From Helicobacter heilmannii (GTDB taxonomy: Bacteria; Campylobacterota; Campylobacteria; Campylobacterales; Helicobacteraceae), in assembly GCF_001283065.1 (NCBI RefSeq), contig NZ_CDMK01000003.1:102892-155055 (forward strand): a stretch of DNA of 52,164 nt, written 5' to 3'. This document shows positions 7,384 to 18,368 of this stretch, in pieces; position 1 is the stretch's first letter, and each line of letters starts with the position of its first letter. A program made the translations under genes and the position numbers. The notes beneath the pieces were generated by a model that worked only from the letters and a program-made list of their open reading frames with translations, was not told where the DNA came from and did not search any database.

Positions 7384-8850
7384 TTAAATGTAGTTTGGGG
7401 CATCGTTGGCAAATAAAATCAGGTCCTTGGCAAAGGTGATGGTTTGCAACACCTGCTCGAGTTGGTTTTTGTCTTGTAAGAACACCTTTTGGGGGCGGCT
7501 TAAGTGCTGGGTGAAAAGATCGGCGTTGAGCTCGCCTGTCACCACCACGATGTCAAACACCTCTTCAATGGCCTTAGCTAGCGTGATGTTGGACTCCTCA
7601 TCGCTCTCTACAAGCCCTGGGGTTACAATCACTTTGCGCCCGGGATAAAGGCTGGCTAAGCGCACGCTCTCTAGCATGCCTTTTAAATTGCCATTAAAGC
7701 CGTCATCAATGATGAATTTATCATTGACATGCATGGGGTGCAGGCGGTGGGGCACGGGTTTGAGTTTAGACACGAGCCGCTGGAGTTGCTCGATGGCAAG
7801 TTCGAAGTAACGCCCCACCAGCACCGCTAAGGCGATGTTATCCACATTGAACGCCCCGAGGATTTTAGTTTCAAAAGGCACCCACACATTGTCTAAAAAG
7901 AGCTCAAAGCGAGTCCCCTCTAAATTGGCAACCACGGCGCGCACCTGCCCGGGGTAGGGCTGGATTCGATTTTCAATCCCACTATAAAAAGGCTCTAGGG
8001 GGTTGTTTTCGTGGCAAAAGGCGCGGATGAGGCGGGAGGATTGCAGAATCTCGGCCTTGGTTTGGGTGATGTTGTCGATGTTTTTAAAATACTCAATGTG
8101 TTGGTTGCCGATCTCGGTGATGATGGCGTAGTGGTGGGCTAAGAGTTTAGAAATCACCTTGATGTCGCCCTTTTGGCGCGCCCCGGCTTCAGCGATGTAG
8201 AGCGTGGTGCTCTCCTCTAGATTGTTGTTGATGTCTTGGCTTAGGCCTAGCAGCGTGTTGACACTGCCTAGTGAGCTGTGGATTTTATAGCGGCTTTGCA
8301 ACATTTGGTCAAGGTAGTTTTTCACACTGGTTTTGCCAAAACTGCCTGTGATGGCGATGATCTGTAAATCCTTCATGCGCCTTAATTTGTCCTTGGCAAG
8401 GCGGACATAGCCCTTAGAGATCAGATTCTCCATGGCTTTATAGGCGATATGCACGAGTACGATCAGCAAGAGATACAGCCCAAAAAAGCTTTGGTTGTAG
8501 GCGTGCGCCAAAAGCGCATCCGTGGATAAAAAGAGCAGCAAGAGCGCAAAAAAACGCACCACGCGGGGGGTAAAGACAAGAGGCTTGTCTAGGCGGCCAC
8601 GCCAAATGAGCAGGGTGGGCAGCTGCACCACCCCCACAAAGACCATAAACACCAAGTCCCACCCTTTAAGCTGTGTTGCGATAAAAACGGCTAGGGGCAA
8701 AAAGGCGTGCAACAAGTGCCAACGCCGTTTATGGTGCTTGGTGAGCACTCTAGAAAAGCTGTAGTTATACCACTGTAACAGTGTGACGAGATAGTAATTT
8801 AAGCCCAAAATAAAGCTCCAAAGGGCCATCCATTTTAAAGTGTCTAGCAT
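7384..8850 (-). CDS. murF: MurF-type Mur ligase with an N-terminal membrane domain
   Basis: UDP-MurNAc-tripeptide:D-Ala-D-Ala ligase, completing the peptidoglycan precursor. It has 488 residues. The Mur ligase core starts at the ATP loop GSFGKTS (169-175), with the STTLYIAEAGARQKGDI region and a C-terminal domain ending in the NDAPNYI sequence. Before it, residues 1-145 hold about five hydrophobic segments (roughly 5-27, 46-62, 65-84, 97-115, 120-140) instead of the usual substrate-binding domain 1 of MurF. H. pylori HP0740 has a similar length and genomic position. The adjacent upstream genes, alpha/beta hydrolase and ddl, support the assignment because Ddl makes its D-Ala-D-Ala substrate. 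It overlaps the hydrolase by 7 bases. Confidence 0.85.
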   Translation of the reverse strand: MLDTLKWMALWSFILGLNYYLVTLLQWYNYSFSRVLTKHHKRRWHLLHAFLPLAVFIATQLKGWDLVFMVFVGVVQLPTLLIWRGRLDKPLVFTPRVVRFFALLLLFLSTDALLAHAYNQSFFGLYLLLIVLVHIAYKAMENLISKGYVRLAKDKLRRMKDLQIIAITGSFGKTSVKNYLDQMLQSRYKIHSSLGSVNTLLGLSQDINNNLEESTTLYIAEAGARQKGDIKVISKLLAHHYAIITEIGNQHIEYFKNIDNITQTKAEILQSSRLIRAFCHENNPLEPFYSGIENRIQPYPGQVRAVVANLEGTRFELFLDNVWVPFETKILGAFNVDNIALAVLVGRYFELAIEQLQRLVSKLKPVPHRLHPMHVNDKFIIDDGFNGNLKGMLESVRLASLYPGRKVIVTPGLVESDEESNITLAKAIEEVFDIVVVTGELNADLFTQHLSRPQKVFLQDKNQLEQVLQTITFAKDLILFANDAPNYI

Positions 8851-9581
8851 ACTTCACCCCACTCTTTTAAACATTGCAAAAATTCCCCCTCCACTTGCGC
8901 CCCCTGCCTGAGGAAAAAGTAATGATCCCCCTTAAGCACCACAAAGCGATTAGCCGACACTAAAGAGGCGATTTGCTGCCCAGCTGCTAGGGGCGTGGCC
9001 ATGTCCTCTTGCCCCCATACAATGAGGGTTTTTTTCGTGCAGGCTTGAAACTTGGGGATGAAATCCTCTTGCACCGTGTATTTGAAGGTTTCATACATAG
9101 CGGGATTGAGGTTGTCTGCATCCTTGCTTTTAAGCAGACTCAGTGCCTTTTTAAGCCCGATGGATTTTAAGGCTTTGGCAAATTTAATTTTCAAGCGGGT
9201 GTGAAAAGGTTTTGGCATTAAAATCCCCGCACTGCTAAGAAGGATGAGATACAGGCTCTCGCACAGCAGGGCAACCTTGCCCCCAAAGCTATGCCCCATG
9301 GCGGTGTCGATCTCTACTTGCAGGGATTGGAAAAACACATCTATGATCTTGGCGTAATCTAGGGGGGTTAAAAAGGTGGCATTGGGGCTTTTGCCAAAGC
9401 CGGGCAAGTCTAGATAGAAGTGGTTAAAGGTTTGAAAATAGGGTTTAAAAGCTATTTGCATGAGCTCTTTGGAACTGCCCCAGCCATGCAAGATGAGAAG
9501 GTTTCTAGGGGCTTTGTGGTCGCAAAAATCGTAGGCAATTTCAAAATCTACCCCCTTGTAAGAGATGGTGCGTTTGGCCAT
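8844..9581 (-). CDS. Alpha/beta-fold hydrolase
   Basis: A 245-residue cytoplasmic alpha/beta hydrolase. The oxyanion segment is LHGWGSS (31-37), the nucleophile elbow is GHSFGG with Ser98, a late Asp lies in VWGQEDMATP (about 205-214), and the catalytic His is in LKGDHYF near 224. The H. pylori counterpart beside ddl (HP0739) was once annotated as a hydroxy-oxoheptadienoate hydrolase. The actual substrate is unknown. Placement between ddl and murF, with overlaps on both sides (1 base with ddl, 7 with murF), hints at a cell-envelope substrate, but this is inference. Confidence 0.85.
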   Translation of the reverse strand: MAKRTISYKGVDFEIAYDFCDHKAPRNLLILHGWGSSKELMQIAFKPYFQTFNHFYLDLPGFGKSPNATFLTPLDYAKIIDVFFQSLQVEIDTAMGHSFGGKVALLCESLYLILLSSAGILMPKPFHTRLKIKFAKALKSIGLKKALSLLKSKDADNLNPAMYETFKYTVQEDFIPKFQACTKKTLIVWGQEDMATPLAAGQQIASLVSANRFVVLKGDHYFFLRQGAQVEGEFLQCLKEWGEVC

Positions 9582-10633
9582 TACTTGGCTTTTTGGATTC
9601 GGTTGATGTAGTTATAAGTGATGGGGATGGGGGTGGGTTTAGGCAGTTGTACACGCTCCAGGATATGAGCGAAGTCTTCAAAGAGGTAGTGCGCGAGGCT
9701 GCCTGGAATCGGGTTGATCTCGTTTAAATAGACTTCGTTGCCGATCACAAAGAAGTCACAACGGATGATTGCCCCCACAAATAACGGGTCGTAAAGGGCT
9801 TGAAACACAGCGTGCATTTTTTCCTCTAAAACGGGGCTAAGTTCAGCCCTTGCCACCTTAGCGGTGCGTCCAAAATCCAAATACTTTTCCTCAAAGCTCA
9901 AAAACGCCTTTTTTTGAGGCTCTTCGATGGTGGAGAAAACAAACACGCTTTCTCCCTTCTCTTGGATTTTGCACCCGGCCAGGTTGTACTCCTTCACCCC
10001 CTCTTTAAAGGGCTCGATCAGCACCTCGCTGTCAAATTCAAACACTTCATCCAGCAAGAAGGCAACTTCGCGCTCCTCTTTAATCACCCCGATGCCAAGA
10101 GAGCTGCCCAGGCGGTTGGGCTTGACAATGAGCGGGTAGTCCATGGACTTTAGATTGTGTTCGTTGTGGTTGTTTAAAAACACATAGGGCAGGGTGTTGA
10201 TACCTTTTTCTTTGGCGAGCATTTTAGTGAAGTGTTTGTTAAAACTAAGCACACTTGCCTCCACCCTAGGGCCGATGAACTTCACGCTAAAGAAGTCCAG
10301 CAAAGAAGCGAGTTTGCCATCCTCGCCATCCGCCCCGTGGATGAGGTTAATGAGCGTGTTGAAGGCAACTTTCTTAGAACCTAATAAACCTTGCGTGTAA
10401 AAGCCATGCATTTTTAAGGTGATCTCGGGGCATTTTTTATATTGCCCTCTAGAAAAGAATGGCGCGCGCATGTCCTTGGGTTCGATCAAATAGAATTTAT
10501 GCGCCCCATCCAAAAAGATAAAAGCCTTGATGGATGCGCCCAGCACTTCCTTAAGCGCGATTGCGCTCACAATGCTGATCTCATGCTCAAAACTTTGACC
10601 GCCAAACAATAGCCCATAATCCACTTGAATCAT
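9581..10633 (-). CDS. ddl: D-alanine--D-alanine ligase
   Basis: ATP-grasp enzyme that makes D-Ala-D-Ala for peptidoglycan. The 350 residues match Helicobacter Ddl. Motifs: LFGGQSFEHEISI at residues 9-21, HGADGEDGK at about 94-102, the ATP-grasp PLIVKPNRLGSSLGI (about 167-181), and the C-terminal metal site EVYLNEINPIPGS. It is the first gene of the run ddl, hydrolase, murF, HIT, prs, purA, which has a TATAAT box 28 bases upstream of the start. Confidence 0.96.
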   Translation of the reverse strand: MIQVDYGLLFGGQSFEHEISIVSAIALKEVLGASIKAFIFLDGAHKFYLIEPKDMRAPFFSRGQYKKCPEITLKMHGFYTQGLLGSKKVAFNTLINLIHGADGEDGKLASLLDFFSVKFIGPRVEASVLSFNKHFTKMLAKEKGINTLPYVFLNNHNEHNLKSMDYPLIVKPNRLGSSLGIGVIKEEREVAFLLDEVFEFDSEVLIEPFKEGVKEYNLAGCKIQEKGESVFVFSTIEEPQKKAFLSFEEKYLDFGRTAKVARAELSPVLEEKMHAVFQALYDPLFVGAIIRCDFFVIGNEVYLNEINPIPGSLAHYLFEDFAHILERVQLPKPTPIPITYNYINRIQKAK

Positions 10634-10661
10634 CCTTGCAACAACGACCTAGAAAAGCCCC

Positions 10662-10667
10662 ATTATA
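10662..10667 (-). promoter_or_regulatory. -10 box of ddl operon
   Basis: TATAAT on the minus strand (attata on the plus strand) lies 28-34 bases before the ddl ATG, giving a short leader. It is the only consensus box seen upstream of the long minus-strand run that ends at mnmA. Confidence 0.6.
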
Positions 10668-10848
10668 CCCAAATCTCATAAAAATAAGCCCCTTACATGA
10701 GATATAAGGTTGTTTAGGGTAGAATGGGAGGCTAAAATTTAAGATAGGTTGCTAGGGTGTTTTTCAATCAGAATCAAGCCTCTTTTGCGCTTTGGTGGAG
10801 TTGGGGGTGTGTGTGCCTCCTCTAGACAACGCCAACGAAACAAGGCTC

Positions 10849-11682
10849 ATGAACATCAATATTTCAAAAGCCCTCCATGAAGCCAAGAAGGTACTCAAAG
10901 ACAAAGGTGTGCGCAACACTCTAGAATCCGAGTTGCTCTTAGCCCATGTGTTGGGTGTAGATCGGGTGTATTTACACATCCATGCCCAAGAAGAGTTAGA
11001 CCCCTTTGCCTTCGAGCATTTCATGCATATGGTGAAAACCCGCGCCAAGGGCAAACCCATTGAGTACATTACCCACGAAGTGAGCTTTTATGGGCGGATC
11101 TTTTTTGTGGATGAAAGAGTACTTATCCCACGGCCTGAAACCGAGATTTTGGTAAGCCAAGCCTCAAAGATCATCCAAGACTATGGCATTAGAAGCGTGG
11201 TGGAGGTGGGGATCGGCAGCGGGGCGATTTCTGTGAGTTTAGCCATGGCGCACCCTAAAATCTCCATTCTAGCCACAGATATTTCTATGGATGCCCTAGA
11301 AGTGGCGGGCATGAACATCAGCACCTTTAATTTGCAAGAGCGCATTGAGTTGTTTCAAACCTCTTTGCTCGAGGGTGTGGACATCAAAGCCCGCACCTTG
11401 GTGGTGAGCAACCCCCCTTATGTCCCCCTAGATTACCCTCTTGATGACTCCGTGCGCTACGAGCCTGAGATTGCGCTCTATGGGGGCGAGCATGGCGATG
11501 AGATTTTAAAAATCTTGATTGATGAAGCGGCCAACAAACGGGTGAAGTATCTAGCCTGTGAGATGGGCTACAACCACAAGGCTTCGCTAAGCGAGCATTT
11601 GGGTCTACAAAAATACCACCCCAGCTTTTACACAGACTATGCCGGACTGGATCGGGGCTTTATCGCCATCAGGCAAGTCTAG
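10849..11682 (+). CDS. prmC: Release factor glutamine methyltransferase PrmC
   Basis: Methylates the Gln of the GGQ motif in peptide release factors 1 and 2. The start is placed at ATG 10849 (MNINISKALHEAKKVL) rather than the GTG at 10792, because the 19 residues before it do not look like PrmC and a short AAGG precedes the ATG. This gives 277 residues, the usual size. The N-terminal helical domain includes LLAHVLGV, followed by the SAM loop VVEVGIGSGAISVSLA and the substrate motif VVSNPPYVPLD (NPPY). It is convergent with nspC and the stop codons overlap by 4 bases. Confidence 0.93.
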   Translation: MNINISKALHEAKKVLKDKGVRNTLESELLLAHVLGVDRVYLHIHAQEELDPFAFEHFMHMVKTRAKGKPIEYITHEVSFYGRIFFVDERVLIPRPETEILVSQASKIIQDYGIRSVVEVGIGSGAISVSLAMAHPKISILATDISMDALEVAGMNISTFNLQERIELFQTSLLEGVDIKARTLVVSNPPYVPLDYPLDDSVRYEPEIALYGGEHGDEILKILIDEAANKRVKYLACEMGYNHKASLSEHLGLQKYHPSFYTDYAGLDRGFIAIRQV

Positions 11683-12878
11683 TTGCGCTCTTTATAATCC
11701 GCATATCCAAAACGCTTCAACAGCTTAAAACTCTCCCCATCTAATAGCCCTAAAGAGGGCAGGGCGATGCCATTAAAGGTGTTGTTTTTCACAATGGTGT
11801 AGTGCAACATGTCCTCAAATAAGAGTTTATCCCCCGCTTGCAATGGGCTTTTAAAGTGATAAGGTCCGATAAAATCGCCTGCCAAACAACTAGATCCCCC
11901 CAGCATCACGCCCCCCTGTGGATCGATCTGTGCCCTTTCTATCCCATCAGTGCTTAGATGCAAGACCTGCGGGGTGTAGGGCATTTCTAGGCAGTCTGGC
12001 ATGTGATTGGCCACGCTGATGTCCAAAATGGCGATGTCCTTGTCATTATGTACAATGTCCAACACACTAGCAAGCAGAAAGCCCGTTTGCCAGCCGACAG
12101 CCTCCCCGGGCTCCAAAAAAATATCTTGGATGTGTGGGTATTTGACCCTAAAATCGTGGATGGTGCTTTTAAGTACCTCCAACTGGTAGCCCTCTTTGCT
12201 GATGTGTTGCCCGCCACCAAAGTTCATCCACTCTATTTGTTCAATCGCTACGCCAAAGTGCTTTTCTACATGCCTTAGGGTTTCTTGCAGGGCGGGCGCG
12301 TCTTGTTCGCAATGCGTGTGGAAATGCAGGCCACTAATGCCCTCTAACCCGTGCTGCTTTGCCCCCTCTTTAAAGGCGACAGGTGTGATCCCTAGACGGC
12401 TGTAGGGTGCGCAGGGGTTGTAGATGGCAGGGCTCGCCTCACTATACAGAGGATTGATTCTAAGACCCATTTTAATGGGGGATAGTCCGAGTTTGTCGAG
12501 TTTTTGGTTTTTGAGTAGGATGGTGCTTTTATAGCGTTGGTATTGGGTGAAAGAATTAAAAATGATATGCGTGGCGATGGGCAAAATTTGTTGCATGTCG
12601 CTCTCTTTATACCCGGGGCTAAAGACGCAAATTTCCTTGCCGCTCTCCCTTGAGCCAAATTCCTCATAAGCGAGCACCGCCTCATACACCCCACTCGCAC
12701 AACACCCCCACAAGCTCGCCCGCACCCACTCAAAGCAACGCCAAAAAGCAAAGCCCTTCAGGGCAAGTAAAATTTTCACTTGTGCCTCTTGTTGCACCCG
12801 CTCCAAGAGGGCTAAATTCGCCTTGAGCTTGTTTAAATCCAAAACATAGCAAGGCGAGGGGATGGCGTTGTAGTCCAT
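11679..12878 (-). CDS. nspC: Carboxynorspermidine/carboxyspermidine decarboxylase
   Basis: PLP-dependent fold-III decarboxylase of the alternative polyamine route that passes through carboxy(nor)spermidine. The 399 residues fit the family. PLP-binding Lys41 lies in LLALKGFAFW. Other family elements are GLHFHTHCEQ (about 200), NFGGGQHISKEGY, and FLEPGEAVGW (the PLP phosphate site). The C-terminal half has FEDMLHYTIVKNNTFNG. In H. pylori nspC (HP0020) is likewise next to cheV (HP0019). The gene abuts cheV without a gap, so the two are probably co-transcribed. Confidence 0.94.
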   Translation of the reverse strand: MDYNAIPSPCYVLDLNKLKANLALLERVQQEAQVKILLALKGFAFWRCFEWVRASLWGCCASGVYEAVLAYEEFGSRESGKEICVFSPGYKESDMQQILPIATHIIFNSFTQYQRYKSTILLKNQKLDKLGLSPIKMGLRINPLYSEASPAIYNPCAPYSRLGITPVAFKEGAKQHGLEGISGLHFHTHCEQDAPALQETLRHVEKHFGVAIEQIEWMNFGGGQHISKEGYQLEVLKSTIHDFRVKYPHIQDIFLEPGEAVGWQTGFLLASVLDIVHNDKDIAILDISVANHMPDCLEMPYTPQVLHLSTDGIERAQIDPQGGVMLGGSSCLAGDFIGPYHFKSPLQAGDKLLFEDMLHYTIVKNNTFNGIALPSLGLLDGESFKLLKRFGYADYKERN

Positions 12879-13849
12879 TAGGCGGGCCTCACATGCATGA
12901 ACTGTTTGACAATACGCTCCACATCTAGGGGGTTGGACTTGGAGATGAAGTCATCGGCATGTAAAGAGCGTGCCATTTCCTCGTTACTGCTCCCGCTCAT
13001 GGAAGAATTCACCACAATGGGGATATTGATGGTGCGCTGGTCTAATTTCACCCTTCTAATCACCTCAAACCCGCTCGCCTCGGGCATTTCTAAGTCGGTG
13101 ATGATGAGCCCCACTTCCTCAACAGGGGTTTCTTGACTAAAAAGATAGTCTAAAAGCTGCTTGCCATTGATGAAGTCTAAATGCTTGATGCCCAGCTTAT
13201 CCAAAATCGCTCGCATGGTTTTTAAGACACTGGGCGAGTCATCCGCCAAAAGCACAATTTTATCGCTGTAAAGTTGGCTGAGTTGATCTAATTCTTCATG
13301 GCTTTCTTGCTCAATCCAAGGGAAGACATCCACCAACATTTTTTCAATATCCACCACCTGCACCAACCGCCCATCAAAGTAGCGGGTGCGGCTGACTAAT
13401 TTAGAATTGCCCGTGTTGCCTCCCACGCCCGCACTCTGCTCGATCTCCGTCCATTTTTTGTTAAGAATGCGGTCCGCCTCATAGATACGCACCCCAATCG
13501 TCCAGCGCGAAAACTCGCAAATCATCACGATCTCATCGCCATTTTCCGTCTTTTCAATGCGGTAAGGGCGCAAATCCCGCTGTTTGTTCGCGCTGTCGTA
13601 GTAAAACCACTTTTTCATGTCAATCAAGGGGATCGTAAACTCCCTGATGATGATGAGCCCCTCTACCAAAGAATTGGGCTCGTGGCTGATGATGGTCAAG
13701 CTCCCATTGTACTTCACCACCTCGCGGATTTTAAAGACATTGACGGCGTATAAATCCTTGTTCTTGCCTAAGCGGAAACAAAGCAATTGCAACTCATTAT
13801 TTTTATGCAGGCTCGTAACTTGGTCAATGTGGGCTAAATTATTAGACAT
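12878..13849 (-). CDS. cheV: Chemotaxis coupling protein CheV
   Basis: A 323-residue hybrid of a CheW-like coupling domain (about residues 15-180, including LLCFRLGKNKDLYAVNVFKIREVV) and a receiver domain (195-323). The receiver keeps the acidic pair in LLADDSPSV (201-209), the phospho-acceptor Asp252 in LIITDLEMPEASG, and the conserved Lys in DDFISKSNPLD. It bridges chemoreceptors and CheA and can be phosphorylated by CheA. Of the H. pylori CheV paralogues, position next to nspC corresponds to CheV1. It has a strong AAAGGAAGAGG ribosome site and its own promoter in the 40-bp gap after ychF. Confidence 0.93.
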   Translation of the reverse strand: MSNNLAHIDQVTSLHKNNELQLLCFRLGKNKDLYAVNVFKIREVVKYNGSLTIISHEPNSLVEGLIIIREFTIPLIDMKKWFYYDSANKQRDLRPYRIEKTENGDEIVMICEFSRWTIGVRIYEADRILNKKWTEIEQSAGVGGNTGNSKLVSRTRYFDGRLVQVVDIEKMLVDVFPWIEQESHEELDQLSQLYSDKIVLLADDSPSVLKTMRAILDKLGIKHLDFINGKQLLDYLFSQETPVEEVGLIITDLEMPEASGFEVIRRVKLDQRTINIPIVVNSSMSGSSNEEMARSLHADDFISKSNPLDVERIVKQFMHVRPA

Positions 13850-13877
13850 CCTCTTCCTTTAGCTTGCAAATGTCCTA

Positions 13878-13883
13878 ATTATA
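13878..13883 (-). promoter_or_regulatory. -10 box of cheV-nspC
   Basis: Minus-strand TGCTATAAT, an extended -10, lies about 30 bases upstream of the cheV ATG and just before the end of the ychF gene's 3' side. It suits a leader of about 20 bases. Confidence 0.65.
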
Positions 13884-13889
13884 GCACAG

Positions 13890-14990
13890 CTAAACATTGA
13901 ATCTAAAGTGCATCACATCGCCGTCTTTCACAATGTAATCCTTGCCCTCCACACGCAGCGCTCCCTTGGCTTTTGCCCCCGCTTCGCCCCCATAGGCGAT
14001 GAAATCCTCATAAGCGATCGTTTCGGCTTTGATAAAGCCCTTTTCAAAGTCCTTGTGGATCACCCCGGCCGCTATAGGCGCGCTAGAGCCCTTAACAATC
14101 GTCCAAGCCCTCACTTCTTTGATGCCGGCGGTAAAATAACTCATCAAGCCCAAAGCCTTAAAGCCTAGTTGAATGATTTTATCAAGTCCGCTAGATTCTA
14201 CACCCAAACTCTGCAAAAACTCCAACGACTCACTTTCCTCCATGCCCACCAACTCCTCCTCTAACTTGGCGCATAAAGCCACAAAGCCCGCTTGCCTCTT
14301 TTGTGCCAACTCCTGCACCTTCAAGGCGTGGGGGTTGAGCCCGTTTAAACATGCCTCATCCACATTTGCCACAAAAATGACTTTCTTTGCACTCAAAAAG
14401 CGCAGTTCTTGATTTAGGGCAAGAAATACGGGGTGCTCTCTGCCTTCAAAACTGCTGGCAGGTTTGAGCTCGTTTAAATGAGCCAAAAGGGCGTTGGCAA
14501 CTTCTAGGCTGGCTTGGGCTTCTTTGCTGGTTTTGGCAAGTTTGGCAAGCTTTTCTAGGCGTTTTTGTAGGGTTTGTATGTCGGCTAAAATCAATTCCAC
14601 TTCAATGGTTTCAATGTCGCTTAAAGGATTGACCTCTCCGCTCACATGCGTGATGTCATCGTCCTCAAAACAGCGCACCACATGTAAAATCACCGCGCAC
14701 TCTTTCACATGGGCTAAAAACTGATTGCCCAAGCCCTCGCCCGCACTCGCCCCCTTGATGAGCCCCGCAATGTCCACAAACTCCACACTAGAGTGTTGGA
14801 TTCTCTCAGGTTTGACAATGTCTGCCAAAACCTTTAAGCGGGCATCGGGGACATCCACGATGGCTTTATTCGGGTCAATGGTGCAAAAGGGGTAGTTGGC
14901 ACTCTGAGCGTTAGCACTCTTGGTGAGCGCATTAAATAAGCTAGACTTACCCACATTGGGCAAGCCCACAATACCAATAGAGAGCCCCAT
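13890..14990 (-). CDS. ychF: Redox-regulated ATPase/GTPase YchF
   Basis: Universally conserved P-loop protein of the Obg class that binds ribosomes and hydrolyses ATP. The 366 residues fit the family (~363). Walker A GLPNVGKSSLF is at residues 8-18, FCTIDPN at about 37, the Walker B/G3 region VDIAGLIKGAS at about 72, and the G4-like ANVDE at about 205; the variation from NKxD explains its ATP preference in the family. The C-terminal TGS domain includes KGSSAPIAAGVIHKDFEKGFIKAE (two halves around 305). It starts one base after pepA ends. Confidence 0.96.
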   Translation of the reverse strand: MGLSIGIVGLPNVGKSSLFNALTKSANAQSANYPFCTIDPNKAIVDVPDARLKVLADIVKPERIQHSSVEFVDIAGLIKGASAGEGLGNQFLAHVKECAVILHVVRCFEDDDITHVSGEVNPLSDIETIEVELILADIQTLQKRLEKLAKLAKTSKEAQASLEVANALLAHLNELKPASSFEGREHPVFLALNQELRFLSAKKVIFVANVDEACLNGLNPHALKVQELAQKRQAGFVALCAKLEEELVGMEESESLEFLQSLGVESSGLDKIIQLGFKALGLMSYFTAGIKEVRAWTIVKGSSAPIAAGVIHKDFEKGFIKAETIAYEDFIAYGGEAGAKAKGALRVEGKDYIVKDGDVMHFRFNV

Positions 14991-17049
<2,059 letters not shown>

Positions 17050-17052
17050 GCC

Positions 17053-17601
17053 CTAGGAGTCGTACTCCAACACGCTAAAGGCACTCACTTTTTGAGCAAC
17101 CTTCTCCAAGCCCCCCAACTCATTTAACGAGATCAAAAAGCACGCCTCCACACAGTGCGCCTGCAACTTCTCCAAGAGCTCTAAGCTCGCTAAAGCCGTG
17201 CCCCCCGTGGCAATCAAATCATCGATCAACACGACATGCGCATCGTTGAGTTCTCTAAAGGCATCGGAGTGGATTTCTATGATGTCCGTGCCATACTCCA
17301 GCTCGTAGGATGCACTTAAAGTTTGGTAGGGCAATTTGCCCTGTTTTCTAATGGGTACAAAACCCGCTTGCAGGGCGTAGGCTAAGGCCGCTCCCAAAAT
17401 AAACCCGCGCGCCTCGATCCCCACGACAAAATCAATGTTGAGTAGTTTATAACGCTCCCGTAAAGCGTCTATGAGTGCGCTAAAGAGCATGGGGTGGTTG
17501 ATTAAAGTGGTGATGTCTCTAAAGAGCACCCCGGGTTTGGGGTGGTTTTGCACCTCCCTTATGGCTTCCTTTAATTGGGCTTTTAATTTTCGGCTAAACA
17601 T
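17053..17601 (-). CDS. apt: Adenine phosphoribosyltransferase
   Basis: Salvages adenine to AMP using PRPP. At 182 residues it has the family length. Key parts: PGVLFRDITTLI at about 23-34, GIEARGFILGAALA at about 60-73, and the PRPP loop VVLIDDLIATGGTALA around 122-137. It is 6 bases after the small coiled-coil gene and 3 before the DedA gene. Confidence 0.96.
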   Translation of the reverse strand: MFSRKLKAQLKEAIREVQNHPKPGVLFRDITTLINHPMLFSALIDALRERYKLLNIDFVVGIEARGFILGAALAYALQAGFVPIRKQGKLPYQTLSASYELEYGTDIIEIHSDAFRELNDAHVVLIDDLIATGGTALASLELLEKLQAHCVEACFLISLNELGGLEKVAQKVSAFSVLEYDS

Positions 17602-17607
17602 AATTCC

Positions 17608-17940
17608 TCACAATAAGGCTTCGATTTTCTGTTCTAATTCGCGGATACGGGCTTTGTATTTGTCGGTTTCTAGGCGGTATTGGGCGTTGCGCTGTTTTAA
17701 AACCTTAACTTCATCTTTTAGGGCATTCATTTCATGGGTTAAAATGTCAATGTTGCCCAAAGAGCGCTGGAGCTGCAATTGGTGCTTTTGGATCAACACC
17801 TCCGCCTCTTGCAAAGTGAGTTTCATGGACGCAGAATACTTTTCCTGTCTTTTGGCCACCGAGCGGTAAAAGAAGGTCCGCACCGCCATGTAGGCCACGA
17901 ACAACACCATTAAGGTAATGACCATCCACTGCGCTAACAC
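17608..17940 (-). CDS. Membrane-anchored coiled-coil protein of unknown function
   Basis: A 110-residue protein with one N-terminal membrane segment (about residues 4-26, MVITLMVLFVAYMAVRTFFY) and a cytoplasmic or periplasmic coiled coil to the C-terminus (ending in KARIRELEQKIEALL). Its place between rpiB and apt matches the small hypothetical HP0573 of H. pylori. It overlaps rpiB by 7 bases. The layout resembles small divisome-type or scaffold proteins, but no function can be assigned. Confidence 0.8.
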   Translation of the reverse strand: MLAQWMVITLMVLFVAYMAVRTFFYRSVAKRQEKYSASMKLTLQEAEVLIQKHQLQLQRSLGNIDILTHEMNALKDEVKVLKQRNAQYRLETDKYKARIRELEQKIEALL

Positions 17941-18368
17941 TGGGGAGCCTCAATTTTTTCTAAACGGCGAGTGTGTCGCCCGCCCTCAAACCCAGTGTTT
18001 AAAAAAACCTTCACCATATCCAAAGCCACCCCAAAGCCCACGACATTTTGCCCTAGACATAAAACATTGGCGTTGTTGTGCAGCCGCGCCATTTTTGCCA
18101 TGTAGGCATTGGCACACAACGCGGCTCTAATGCCCTTAAAGCGATTGGCGCTAATGCTCATGCCAATCCCGCTCCCACACACCAACACCCCCAAAGTGCT
18201 GGGCTTGTTTAGCAGAGCCTGCACCACCAAATGGGCGTAATCGGGGTAATCCACCCGCTCGCCTGTTTTTGGTTGATACACCTCTAAATCATGGCTGTTT
18301 TTGAGCTGCTCCTCTAAAAAGGCGCACAAGTTTAAGCCCGCATGGTCGCACCCCAAGATCACATGCAT
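17934..18368 (-). CDS. rpiB: Ribose-5-phosphate isomerase B
   Basis: Interconverts ribose 5-phosphate and ribulose 5-phosphate in the pentose phosphate pathway, feeding prs. The 144 residues match RpiB/LacAB proteins. GCDHAGLNL (7-15) holds the Asp and His of the phosphate/ring-opening site, and VCGSGIGMSISANRFKGIRAALC (from about 64) holds the catalytic Cys. The gene abuts lepB and overlaps the coiled-coil gene. Confidence 0.95.
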   Translation of the reverse strand: MHVILGCDHAGLNLCAFLEEQLKNSHDLEVYQPKTGERVDYPDYAHLVVQALLNKPSTLGVLVCGSGIGMSISANRFKGIRAALCANAYMAKMARLHNNANVLCLGQNVVGFGVALDMVKVFLNTGFEGGRHTRRLEKIEAPQC

